DNA of 9,540 nt, taken from JAENVT01 sp031412355 (GTDB lineage: Bacteria; Actinomycetota; Acidimicrobiia; Acidimicrobiales; Ilumatobacteraceae). Position 1 is the stretch's first letter, and each line of letters starts with the position of its first letter. The notes under the pieces are model-generated. The model did not search any database. It was given only the letters and a program-made list of their open reading frames with translations, and was not told the DNA's origin. The stretch lies in assembly GCA_031412355.1 (NCBI GenBank), contig JANOCR010000336.1, positions 1 through 9,540 of the forward strand. The letters are read 5' to 3'. Below are positions 1 through 5,381 of this stretch, piece by piece. The position numbers were made by a program, and so were the translations under genes.

Positions 1-1124
1 CCGACGAGTTGCGACGCAACGGGTTGCTCGACGAGATCGGCGGGCCGCAGACACTGCTCGAACTGCAGAACGCCACGCCCGCCGTCTCCAACGCGTCGCG
101 CTACGCCAAGATCGTGCAAGACACGGCGATGTTGCGCAAGCTCATCGGCGTCGCCAGTGACATCGCCGAGATCGCGTTCCTCGAGCCCGACGACGTCACC
201 AAGGCACTCGACGAGGCCGAGACGAAAGTTTTCGAGATCGCCGAGGATCGCATCACCGACACCACGCGGTCGCTCAGCGACCTGTTGCCGCTGGCGATGG
301 ACAAGTTGCAAGAGACTTTCGAGCGCGGCGACATCATCACGGGCACGGCAACCGGGTTTCACGATCTCGACGAGATCCTGTCGGGCCTGCAGCCCTCGAC
401 GCTCAACATCATCGGTGCTCGGCCTGCAATGGGCAAGACCAGCCTCGGGCTGGGCATCGCCGCCTACGTGGCCCAGACCGCGCGCCGCCCGGTGTTGATC
501 TTCTCGCTCGAGATGGGTCACACCGAGTTGACGCAGCGCATCTTGTCCAGCGAGGCCGAGGTCGACTCGCAGAAGCTGCGCACCGGCCGCTTGGTCGAAG
601 CCGACTGGACCAAGATCGGCAAGGCGATCAACCGCCTCGACGTGCCGTTCTACCTCGACGACAACCCGCGTGTGACGGTGATGGAGATCCGCGCCAAGGC
701 GCGCCGCATGAAAGCCCGCCAAGGTGGCTTGGCACTGATCGTGATCGACTATCTGCAACTGATGAGCGGTGGCACGTCGGCCGAGAACCGCCAACTCGAA
801 GTCAGTGAGATCAGCCGCGGCCTGAAGATCCTGGCCCGCGAGTTGGAAGTGCCGATCATCGCCCTAAGCCAGCTCAGCCGAAACCTCGAGACCCGCGGCG
901 ACAAGCGCCCCATGCTCTCCGATCTACGCGAAAGTGGCAGCCTTGAACAAGACGCCGACGTCGTCATGTTCTTGTATCGCGACGAGGTGTACAACAAGGA
1001 GTCGACCGACAAGGCGATGGCCGAGGTGATCATTGCCAAGCACCGTTCCGGCCCAACCGGCACCGTCCGTCTCGTGTTCCGCGGTCAGTTCACCAAGTTC
1101 GGCAACGCCGCCCGCGGTGTCTGA
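1..1124 (+). CDS. dnaB: Replicative DNA helicase DnaB (5'-truncated by window edge)
   Basis: This is the hexameric helicase that unwinds DNA at the replication fork and recruits primase. The frame is open from base 3 with codons for D-E-L before the TTG at 9, so the true start lies upstream of the window. Numbering from the TTG, residues 1-40 match the end of the DnaB N-terminal domain (NGLLDEIGG, then NATPAVSNASRYAKIV). The RecA-like core follows, with Walker A GARPAMGKT (136-144), the motif IFSLEM (164-169), Walker B LIVIDYLQLM (243-252), SQLSRNLE (287-294) and the arginine-finger region AKHRSGPTG (343-351). The C-terminus ends normally with VFRGQFTKF. No intein interrupts the P-loop or the other conserved motifs. 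The gene faces the minus-strand SRPBCC gene across a 306-bp spacer. The identification is very secure. Confidence 0.97.
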   Translation, partial: DELRRNGLLDEIGGPQTLLELQNATPAVSNASRYAKIVQDTAMLRKLIGVASDIAEIAFLEPDDVTKALDEAETKVFEIAEDRITDTTRSLSDLLPLAMDKLQETFERGDIITGTATGFHDLDEILSGLQPSTLNIIGARPAMGKTSLGLGIAAYVAQTARRPVLIFSLEMGHTELTQRILSSEAEVDSQKLRTGRLVEADWTKIGKAINRLDVPFYLDDNPRVTVMEIRAKARRMKARQGGLALIVIDYLQLMSGGTSAENRQLEVSEISRGLKILARELEVPIIALSQLSRNLETRGDKRPMLSDLRESGSLEQDADVVMFLYRDEVYNKESTDKAMAEVIIAKHRSGPTGTVRLVFRGQFTKFGNAARGV

Positions 1125-1247
1125 CGCCATGTAGGGACCGGTTGTGCACGGCCACTAGGGCTCTGACATCGCCGCAGCGAGACCAACAGAAGTGAGCGAG
1201 ATCGTCAGATATGCGCTCGCGATGTGGCTATTCGCCTGCGGCGCTGT

Positions 1248-1264
1248 GCTGACTCCATGTCAGC
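1248..1264 (+). terminator. Small hairpin downstream of dnaB, possible weak terminator
   Basis: GCTGAC (1248-1253) pairs perfectly with GTCAGC (1259-1264) around a 5-nt loop TCCAT, and the sequence TTCTTG follows. The stem is only six base pairs and the T tract is poor, so this is at best a weak intrinsic terminator for dnaB, 124 bases past its stop. Confidence 0.25.
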
Positions 1265-1325
1265 TTCTTGAACGACTGGGCGCTCTATGGGCTGACACGG
1301 ACCGCGGACGACCAGTGCCCAAGGG

Positions 1326-1347
1326 AGTTCGGCGCCGCTGCCGAACT
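1326..1347. repeat. Second inverted repeat overlapping the long palindrome
   Basis: AGTTCGGC (1326-1333) is the exact inverse of GCCGAACT (1340-1347), with a 6-nt loop GCCGCT. Bases 1340-1347 are also the outer left arm of the larger hairpin, so the two structures exclude each other. This is the geometry of a switching or attenuator element, although no obvious controlled gene follows on either strand. Confidence 0.5.
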
Positions 1348-1393
1348 TTGTCGCTCTCGAGTCGTCCAGCGACTTGCCAGCGACAAAGTTGGC
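1340..1393. repeat. Long imperfect palindrome (two-tier hairpin)
   Basis: AACTTTGTCGCT (1344-1355) is perfectly inverted as AGCGACAAAGTT (1379-1390). The stem extends by GCC/GGC (1340-1342 with 1391-1393) past one bulged G at 1343. Inside the arms a second 7-bp helix forms between 1358-1364 and 1370-1376, with one G-U pair and a 5-nt loop. A 2x2 internal loop separates the two helices. Neither side carries a T tract, so an intrinsic terminator is unlikely. Possible identities are a dispersed palindromic (REP-like) repeat, a non-autonomous element remnant, or a structured RNA. Confidence 0.6.
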
Positions 1394-1430
1394 TTGGCAC
1401 GCACGCAGAGTGACCTGATGGTTCGGTTGG

Positions 1431-1892
1431 CTAGGGATCGGTCTCGACGAGCTCGGCCAACTTCGCCAGCGACATGCGCCAGCCCAACTCATTGTCGTCG
1501 GGCGGTACCCCGGGCGGGACGTTCTGGTGGATTCCTACGAGGTCGGTTCCACCGTGTGCATCCGCAAGCACGTAGGTGATCGTCATCTCACCGGCCATCG
1601 CCGGATCGTCGGTCTCGAACTCGACCGCCTGAACCACCTCGGTGCCGGGCACGAGCTTGACGAATCGCCCGTGGAACGAGTCGGTTTGCTGAGTCGTCTT
1701 GCCAGCGGTCGACGGCAGGTCGTACGTCAGCGAAATCCGAAACGCACCGCCCTCGCGCGCATCGAACGAATGAATGTGGCTGGTCATCTCATCGGGGACC
1801 ATCCATCGCTGTACGGCCTCCGCATCGAGCAGTGCCCGGTAAACGCGATCCCGTGGAGCCCGGATGTGGCGAGTGACCTGCGTCGTGCCCAC
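1431..1892 (-). CDS. SRPBCC / AHSA1-like (START superfamily) protein
   Basis: A 153-residue protein of the Bet v1-like SRPBCC fold, in the group annotated as activator of Hsp90 ATPase 1-like (AHSA1) or polyketide cyclase-like. The N-terminal strand VTRHIRAPRDRVYRALLD (6-23) followed by W30 is typical. So are the FDAREGGAFRISL segment (43-55), a central strand with DSFHGRFVKLVPGTEVVQAVEFE (71-93), GEMTITYVL (101-109) and the C-terminal helix GWRMSLAKLAELVE (137-150). Family members bind small hydrophobic ligands in a central cavity, but the ligand here cannot be inferred. It is probably cytosolic, with no signal peptide or membrane helix. The GTG start at 1892 has no Shine-Dalgarno sequence but sits six bases after TAGGCT, suggesting a leaderless message. 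It diverges from the methyltransferase, with which it may share control. Confidence 0.88.
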   Translation of the reverse strand: MGTTQVTRHIRAPRDRVYRALLDAEAVQRWMVPDEMTSHIHSFDAREGGAFRISLTYDLPSTAGKTTQQTDSFHGRFVKLVPGTEVVQAVEFETDDPAMAGEMTITYVLADAHGGTDLVGIHQNVPPGVPPDDNELGWRMSLAKLAELVETDP

Positions 1893-1898
1893 GAGCCA

Positions 1899-1904
1899 AG
1901 CCTA
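1899..1904 (-). promoter_or_regulatory. -10-like hexamer for a leaderless SRPBCC mRNA
   Basis: Read on the minus strand this is TAGGCT, which fits the actinobacterial TAnnnT -10 consensus. It is followed by exactly six bases and then the GTG at 1892-1890, which places transcription start at or next to the start codon. No good -35 hexamer is visible. Confidence 0.5.
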
Positions 1905-1917
1905 AGCGCCACGGGCG

Positions 1918-1923
1918 TAGATT
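1918..1923 (+). promoter_or_regulatory. -10-like hexamer for a leaderless methyltransferase mRNA
   Basis: TAGATT fits TAnnnT and is followed by exactly six bases (CTGGAG) before the GTG at 1930. The purine-rich GGAGGTGA overlaps the start codon itself, so it is too close to act as a normal ribosome binding site for this start. The region faces the opposing TAGGCT element at 1899-1904 across 13 bp, so the two promoters must overlap. Confidence 0.5.
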
Positions 1924-1929
1924 CTGGAG

Positions 1930-2688
1930 GTGAGCTTCAATGTTGCAGCGGACTCGTACGACCGATTCATGGGCAGGTACTCGATGCTGCTGGCCCCGCT
2001 GTTCGTCGACTTCTCGACGGTCGTCGCCGGAAATCGAGTGCTCGATGTCGGCTGCGGTCCTGGCGCGTTGACCGCCGAACTGGTCGGGCGGCTGGGACCG
2101 GCGGCAGTCTGCGCCGTCGATCCGTCGGAGCCGTTCGTCGCCGCGGCCCAAGAGCGGCAGCCCGGCGTCAACGTGCAGCGCGCTGCCGCAGAGGCCCTCC
2201 CTTTCGGCGACGGTGAGTTCGACGCCTCACTGGCTCAGCTCGTCGTGCACTTCATGGCCGACCCCGTGGCCGGCCTGCGCGAGATGGGGCGCGTCACGCG
2301 CCGGGGTGGCGTCGTGGCAGCGTGTGTCTGGGACCATGATGGCGGCCAGGGGCCGCTCAGCGTGTTCTGGGACGCCGCGCGCCAACTCGATCCCGACCTG
2401 GAAGACGAGTCGAGGCTGGCCGGAGCCCGCGAGGGCCACCTCGCCCGACTGTTCAGTGATGCCGGGCTGCACGAGATCGACGACAGCACGCTTTCGATCA
2501 GCGTCGAGCATCCGACGTTTGACGAGTGGTGGGAGCCCTACACGCTCGGCGTCGGGCCGGCGGGCAGCTACCTGGCGGGCCTCGACGCAGACCGTCGACT
2601 CAGGCTCCGCGACCTGTGCTACGCGTTGCTGCCGACTGCACCGTTCGTGCTGACCGCTCGCGTTTGGGCGGCGCGAGGCGTCGCCTAG
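1930..2688 (+). CDS. Class I SAM-dependent methyltransferase
   Basis: A 252-residue methyltransferase of the Methyltransf_11/25 (UbiE-like) type. SAM-binding motif I is VLDVGCGPG (37-45). The acidic end of strand 2 is CAVDPSEPF (61-69), with D64 expected to hold the ribose hydroxyls. AAAEALPFGDGEFDAS (85-100) is the motif II region, and LREMGRVTRRGGVVAACVW (116-134) is the typical post-motif III segment. The opening SFNVAADSYDRFMGRYS is a familiar start for this family and supports the GTG at 1930. The C-terminal part (about 135-252) is the variable substrate-recognition region and gives no clear substrate. It is cytosolic, with no membrane segment. It lies head-to-head with the SRPBCC gene. 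The family call is secure; the substrate is unknown. Confidence 0.93.
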   Translation: MSFNVAADSYDRFMGRYSMLLAPLFVDFSTVVAGNRVLDVGCGPGALTAELVGRLGPAAVCAVDPSEPFVAAAQERQPGVNVQRAAAEALPFGDGEFDASLAQLVVHFMADPVAGLREMGRVTRRGGVVAACVWDHDGGQGPLSVFWDAARQLDPDLEDESRLAGAREGHLARLFSDAGLHEIDDSTLSISVEHPTFDEWWEPYTLGVGPAGSYLAGLDADRRLRLRDLCYALLPTAPFVLTARVWAARGVA

Positions 2689-2836
2689 AGCCGCCCCCGC
2701 CGCAGAGCTTCATTGGGTGCGATATCACGCCACGGATGGCCGAGAACGCACCCGTACGGCCGTAGGCAGGGCTACGTGATGGAACGCGATGGCGGAATTG
2801 TCGCGCCGCCGGGTAGCACTGGCACGAGCGGGCCGC

Positions 2837-2842
2837 CACACT
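2837..2842 (+). promoter_or_regulatory. -10-like hexamer for the 66-aa membrane protein
   Basis: CACACT keeps the two most conserved -10 positions (A2 and T6) and ends exactly six bases before the GTG at 2849, the start preferred on protein grounds. Upstream, bases 2689-2836 hold little else apart from a perfect 10-bp palindrome, TACGGCCGTA (2755-2764). Confidence 0.35.
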
Positions 2843-2848
2843 TGCGCT

Positions 2849-3049
2849 GTGTTTCTCGGCGACGACCTGTTGATCTGGCTGGTGCTGGCGCTCGGCGGCG
2901 CGCTGTTCGCAGGCAATCTGATGGCCTTGGTCAAACCCCCGCCGCCGAAGGAAGGCGATCTCGCCGAAGCCCCCGTGGGACGCAGTGTGCTGATGGGGCT
3001 GATCGGTCTGGTCGCCGCCGTGTGGGCACTCGCCTCGCTGATCAGTTAG
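2849..3049 (+). CDS. Small two-helix membrane protein, function unknown
   Basis: This 66-residue protein has two predicted membrane helices (about 7-28 and 45-64). A short hydrophilic loop joins them, with a KPPPPKEGDLAEAPVGRS sequence at 29-46. I recognise the general pattern (short DDLLIWLVLALGGAL start, proline-rich loop, ending in WALASL) as one seen in small actinobacterial membrane proteins without an assigned function. A longer reading from an ATG at 2789 adds 20 arginine-rich residues that do not resemble a natural N-terminus. The GTG at 2849 begins right at the conserved part and has a -10-like hexamer six bases upstream, so I prefer it. Its TAG overlaps the TAA of the convergent aminotransferase gene by three bases (3046-3049 shared region). 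Confidence 0.65.
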   Translation: MFLGDDLLIWLVLALGGALFAGNLMALVKPPPPKEGDLAEAPVGRSVLMGLIGLVAAVWALASLIS

Positions 3050-4140
3050 CCGAGAACCTCGGCAAGTGTGCGCATGAAGCGGTCATTCTCGTCGGGTGTC
3101 GAGATCGTGACTCGGATCCCTTCGTTGCTGAACGGCCTGGTCACGACTCCCCGGCGTTCGAGGCCGAGGTAGATCTCGTCGGTGCGTTCACCGATCGGCA
3201 GGTACACAAAGTTGGCCTGCGCGTCGGGAAGTTTCCATCCCGCAGCGGTCAGTTCGGCGATCACCCTGGCCCGCTCGCTGAGTATGTCGGCGACCCGCCG
3301 GCCTATCTCGGCCTCGGCGTCTATCGCGGCGATTGCTGCCACCTGGGCCAATGCGCTGACCGCAAACGGGAACAACGTCTTGTCGATCGCCGCGATCACC
3401 TCCGGATCGGCGATGGCGTAGCCGGCACGGATCCCGGCCATGCCCTGGGCCTTGGAGAACGTGCGCGTGACAACGACGTTGCGGTAACGCGGGATCAGGT
3501 CGCGCACCGGGTCGCCAAGCGTCGGGTCGAGAAACTCGCGGTAGGCCTCGTCGATGACGACGATGGTGCGCGGCGAAATACCGTCGAGCAGCGTCGCCAT
3601 GTCCGTCACCGACAACGCCGTTCCGGTCGGGTTGTTGGGTGTGGCCAGCAGCACCAGCTTGGTGCGCTCGGTGACGGCAGCGGCAACTGCGTCGAGATCG
3701 AACGTGTGGGCGCCGGTCAGCGGCGTGATCACCGCAATTCCCGCCATAAGTTGGGTGTACACGGGATACACCTCGAACGAGCGCCACGGGTAGACCACCT
3801 CGTCGCCGGGGTCGACGTACGTCAGGAAGAGCTGTTGCAACAGCCCGACCGAACCGGCACCGACGGTGACCCGCTCGACATCGACGTGCAGTTGAGTCGA
3901 CAGCCGTTCGCGGACCGCCGTTGCACGGTGATCGGCGTAGCGGTTGGCACCGTGCGCTGCCGCGGCGACCGCATCGACGATCGATTGGATCGGTGGGAGC
4001 GGGTTCTCGTTCGATGCCAGCTTGATCGCGTTGGTGATGCCGTGCTCCGCCTCGGCCTGTGCGGCACCCTTGCCGGGGCGGTAGGCGGGCATGAGGTCGA
4101 CGGCAGGGCGCGGCCTGCCGACGGAATGCGATTTGGTCAT
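3046..4140 (-). CDS. hisC: HisC/Pat-family PLP aminotransferase (histidinol-phosphate or aromatic amino acid aminotransferase)
   Basis: A 364-residue fold-type I, PLP-dependent aminotransferase. Visible family features are KLASNENPLPP (40-50), RYAD (67-70), the cofactor-phosphate loop GAGSVGL (94-100), NNPTG (169-173), DEAY with D197 contacting the pyridine nitrogen, the Schiff-base lysine K230 in TFSKAQGMAGIRAGYA, and the carboxylate-binding arginine R343 in GIRVT. HisC makes histidinol phosphate from imidazole acetol phosphate. The closely related actinobacterial Pat (HisC2) transaminates aromatic amino acids. The segment PWRSFEVYPVY (118-128) and the absence of other his genes nearby favour the Pat-like branch, but annotation pipelines usually call both hisC. 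The ATG at 4140 has GGAG five bases upstream (4146-4149). It lies 21 bp after the diguanylate cyclase gene, so the two are probably co-transcribed. Confidence 0.92.
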   Translation of the reverse strand: MTKSHSVGRPRPAVDLMPAYRPGKGAAQAEAEHGITNAIKLASNENPLPPIQSIVDAVAAAAHGANRYADHRATAVRERLSTQLHVDVERVTVGAGSVGLLQQLFLTYVDPGDEVVYPWRSFEVYPVYTQLMAGIAVITPLTGAHTFDLDAVAAAVTERTKLVLLATPNNPTGTALSVTDMATLLDGISPRTIVVIDEAYREFLDPTLGDPVRDLIPRYRNVVVTRTFSKAQGMAGIRAGYAIADPEVIAAIDKTLFPFAVSALAQVAAIAAIDAEAEIGRRVADILSERARVIAELTAAGWKLPDAQANFVYLPIGERTDEIYLGLERRGVVTRPFSNEGIRVTISTPDENDRFMRTLAEVLG

Positions 4141-4150
4141 GGATTCTCCG
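4141..4150 (-). promoter_or_regulatory. Ribosome binding site of the HisC/Pat gene
   Basis: CGGAGAATCC on the minus strand places GGAG five bases before the ATG at 4140. It lies in the 21-bp gap after the diguanylate cyclase stop and supports this start and internal-operon translation. Confidence 0.65.
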
Positions 4151-4161
4151 GTGGCGAGTGG

Positions 4162-4863
4162 TCAGCCAAACGTAGCGCCGCGCGCCGCGTCGCCGTGGAG
4201 CGTGACCGCCATCGGACCGAGCAACGGCTGAGCAGCAAGCGTGACCCGATCACGTCCGCCGTGTTTCGACTTGAACAAGGCCTCGTCGGCGCGCAGCATC
4301 GTCTGGGCGACGTGGGCCCCCTTGCCCAGGGCCACGCCGATCGAGACTGTCAGCGGGGGGTCGAGCGCCAGTGCCATCCGCGACACGGCGAATCGAATCC
4401 GCTCGGCGACTTGGCCGGCCTCGGTGGCGTTCGTTTTGGCCAACAGAACGCAGAACTCCTCGCCGCCGTAGCGATAGACGACATCGCCGGTTCGCACCTC
4501 GGCGCGCAACACGTCGGCAACGTGGCGTAGTACCTGATCACCGGCATCGTGGCCCTGGTCATCGTTGATCCGCTTGAAATGATCGACGTCGACCATGATC
4601 ACCGCGACGGGTGAGTCGCCGTTTCCCGCCTCGATCGCCAGATCTCGGTCGAGCCTGCGTCGATTGCCCACGCCGGTCAGCGCGTCACAGAACGCCAGCT
4701 GCGCAAAGTGGCGGTTTCGGCGGCTGCGGACGGCAGCGAACACGCCGAACACGGCACCGATCGCCGACAGCACAGCGATGGCGATCAGGGCGAGCACGAC
4801 CGTACGATTCGGTGGCGAAGTCGCTGCAGCGCTCGCAATGGTGATGTGTCCACCTACGTTCAT
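4162..4863 (-). CDS. Membrane-anchored diguanylate cyclase (GGDEF domain)
   Basis: A 233-residue protein that should condense two GTP into cyclic di-GMP. A single membrane helix (about 21-45) follows a short N-terminus, with a basic stretch (RSRRNR) just after it, so the GGDEF domain faces the cytosol. The domain starts with DALTGVGNRRRLDRD (60-74). VDVDHFKRIND (91-101) carries the metal-binding aspartates, the active loop is RYGGEEF (131-137), and SIGVAL (174-179) follows. The product-inhibition I-site RxxD is present as RTGD (124-127), exactly five residues before GGEEF, so feedback inhibition is expected. There is no PAS, GAF or other sensor domain. The TTG at 4866 is also in frame, but the ATG at 4863 is preferred. 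The aminotransferase gene follows 21 bp later. Confidence 0.9.
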   Translation of the reverse strand: MNVGGHITIASAAATSPPNRTVVLALIAIAVLSAIGAVFGVFAAVRSRRNRHFAQLAFCDALTGVGNRRRLDRDLAIEAGNGDSPVAVIMVDVDHFKRINDDQGHDAGDQVLRHVADVLRAEVRTGDVVYRYGGEEFCVLLAKTNATEAGQVAERIRFAVSRMALALDPPLTVSIGVALGKGAHVAQTMLRADEALFKSKHGGRDRVTLAAQPLLGPMAVTLHGDAARGATFG

Positions 4864-4928
4864 CAACGTCTCTATCGGCGTCCGGTGGCGAAAAGTTGAA
4901 CAGCTGATCGGAGCGAACCGGCGTGTGC

Positions 4929-4934
4929 AATGCT
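4929..4934 (+). promoter_or_regulatory. -10-like hexamer for the RidA-family gene
   Basis: AATGCT keeps A2 and T6 of the -10 consensus and ends six bases before the ATG at 4941. If the upstream GTG at 4923 were the real start, this would be coding sequence instead, and a GGAG at 4910-4913 could then serve as a ribosome binding site. The call is tentative. Confidence 0.3.
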
Positions 4935-4940
4935 GCAGAA

Positions 4941-5336
4941 ATGGGCGAAGCGATCGAGAGATGGGGTTCCGGCGGTCCGTGGGAGGGCATCGTCGGCTAC
5001 AGCAGGGTGGCCCGCAGTGGCGACTACGTGCACGTTGCCGGCACGACCGCCACGGTCGACGGCCAGGTGGTCGGAAAGGGCGACGCAGGCGAGCAGACCA
5101 GGGTGACCCTGCGGATCATTGGTGATGCTCTTGCCAAGGCCGGCGCTTCGTTCGATCAGGTCGTGCGATCCCGGATCTTCTTGGTCGACATCGCCGATTG
5201 GGAAGTGGTCGGTGCCGCGCACGGCGAGATCTTCGCCGAGATCCGGCCGGTATCGACGATGGTCGAGGTCTCGCGACTGATCGACCCCGATCATCTCGTC
5301 GAGATCGAGGTCGACGCGTACAGCCCACTTGGCTAG
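4941..5336 (+). CDS. RidA/YjgF/UK114-family protein, non-archetypal (no catalytic Arg)
   Basis: A 131-residue member of the RidA fold, which forms trimers with ligand clefts between subunits. The core matches well: GIVGYSRVARSGDYVHVAGTTA (16-37), a helix with TLRIIGDALAKAGASFDQVVRSRIFLVDI (56-84), and the terminal PVSTMVEVSRLI...LVEIEVDA (103-126). Archetypal RidA deaminates reactive enamines/imines made by PLP enzymes and uses an arginine in a PARxxVEV motif. Here the matching residues are PVSTMVEV, so serine replaces that arginine, as in several Rid subfamilies outside RidA proper. Imine deaminase activity should therefore not be assumed. The start could instead be the GTG at 4923, which adds six residues and has GGAG nine bases upstream. 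It diverges from the cyclase-aminotransferase operon. Confidence 0.88.
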   Translation: MGEAIERWGSGGPWEGIVGYSRVARSGDYVHVAGTTATVDGQVVGKGDAGEQTRVTLRIIGDALAKAGASFDQVVRSRIFLVDIADWEVVGAAHGEIFAEIRPVSTMVEVSRLIDPDHLVEIEVDAYSPLG

Positions 5337-5369
5337 TGGAGCTTCCCGCTCGACAATCGGCGAGCATGC

Positions 5370-5375
5370 GAGACT
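5370..5375 (+). promoter_or_regulatory. -10-like hexamer for the four-helix membrane protein
   Basis: GAGACT keeps A2 and T6 of the -10 consensus and ends exactly six bases before the GTG at 5382. No Shine-Dalgarno sequence precedes that GTG. The intergenic gap after the RidA-family gene is only 45 bp, so read-through from that gene is also possible. Confidence 0.3.
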
Positions 5376-5381
5376 TTGCCG

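Larger units (their letters stand above)
1125..1430. other. Convergent gene-poor spacer between dnaB and the SRPBCC gene
   Basis: No convincing gene lies here. Short open frames on both strands (for example 1192-1413 plus and 1205-1492 minus) run straight through strong inverted repeats and have no recognisable protein family. What the stretch does hold is a 6-bp hairpin at 1248-1264, two mutually exclusive hairpins at 1326-1347 and 1340-1393, and an imperfect 10-bp direct repeat (1388-1397 and 1426-1435, nine of ten matching). Both flanking genes point into it, so transcription termination is one expected role. Confidence 0.6.

Noticed and set aside
1340..1394. Integron attC site
   Set aside because: The AAC...GTT ends, 55-nt length and bulged base are suggestive. 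However, the core sites read GCCGAAC and GTTGGCT, each failing the RYYYAAC/GTTRRRY pattern at one position, the arms lack the usual unpaired spacer, and no integrase or cassette array is present.
1192..1413. Possible 73-aa protein (MSEIVRYALAMWLF...) in the dnaB spacer
   Set aside because: The N-terminus looks faintly like a membrane segment, but the frame runs through both hairpins, has only a weak ribosome binding site, and its second half is Arg-rich noise.
2755..2764. Perfect 10-bp palindrome TACGGCCGTA as an operator
   Set aside because: Short GC-rich palindromes are common by chance in this base composition, and it is not positioned against a convincing promoter.
2789..2848. N-terminal extension of the small membrane protein to an ATG at 2789
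   Set aside because: The extra 20 residues are Arg-rich and unlike a natural N-terminus, and the GTG at 2849 has the -10 spacing seen at other starts. It cannot be fully excluded.
2713..4530. A 605-codon open frame on the plus strand
   Set aside because: It is antisense to the well-supported aminotransferase and diguanylate cyclase genes. Its translation is an Arg/Gly/Asp-rich string with no motif, typical of a high-GC shadow frame.
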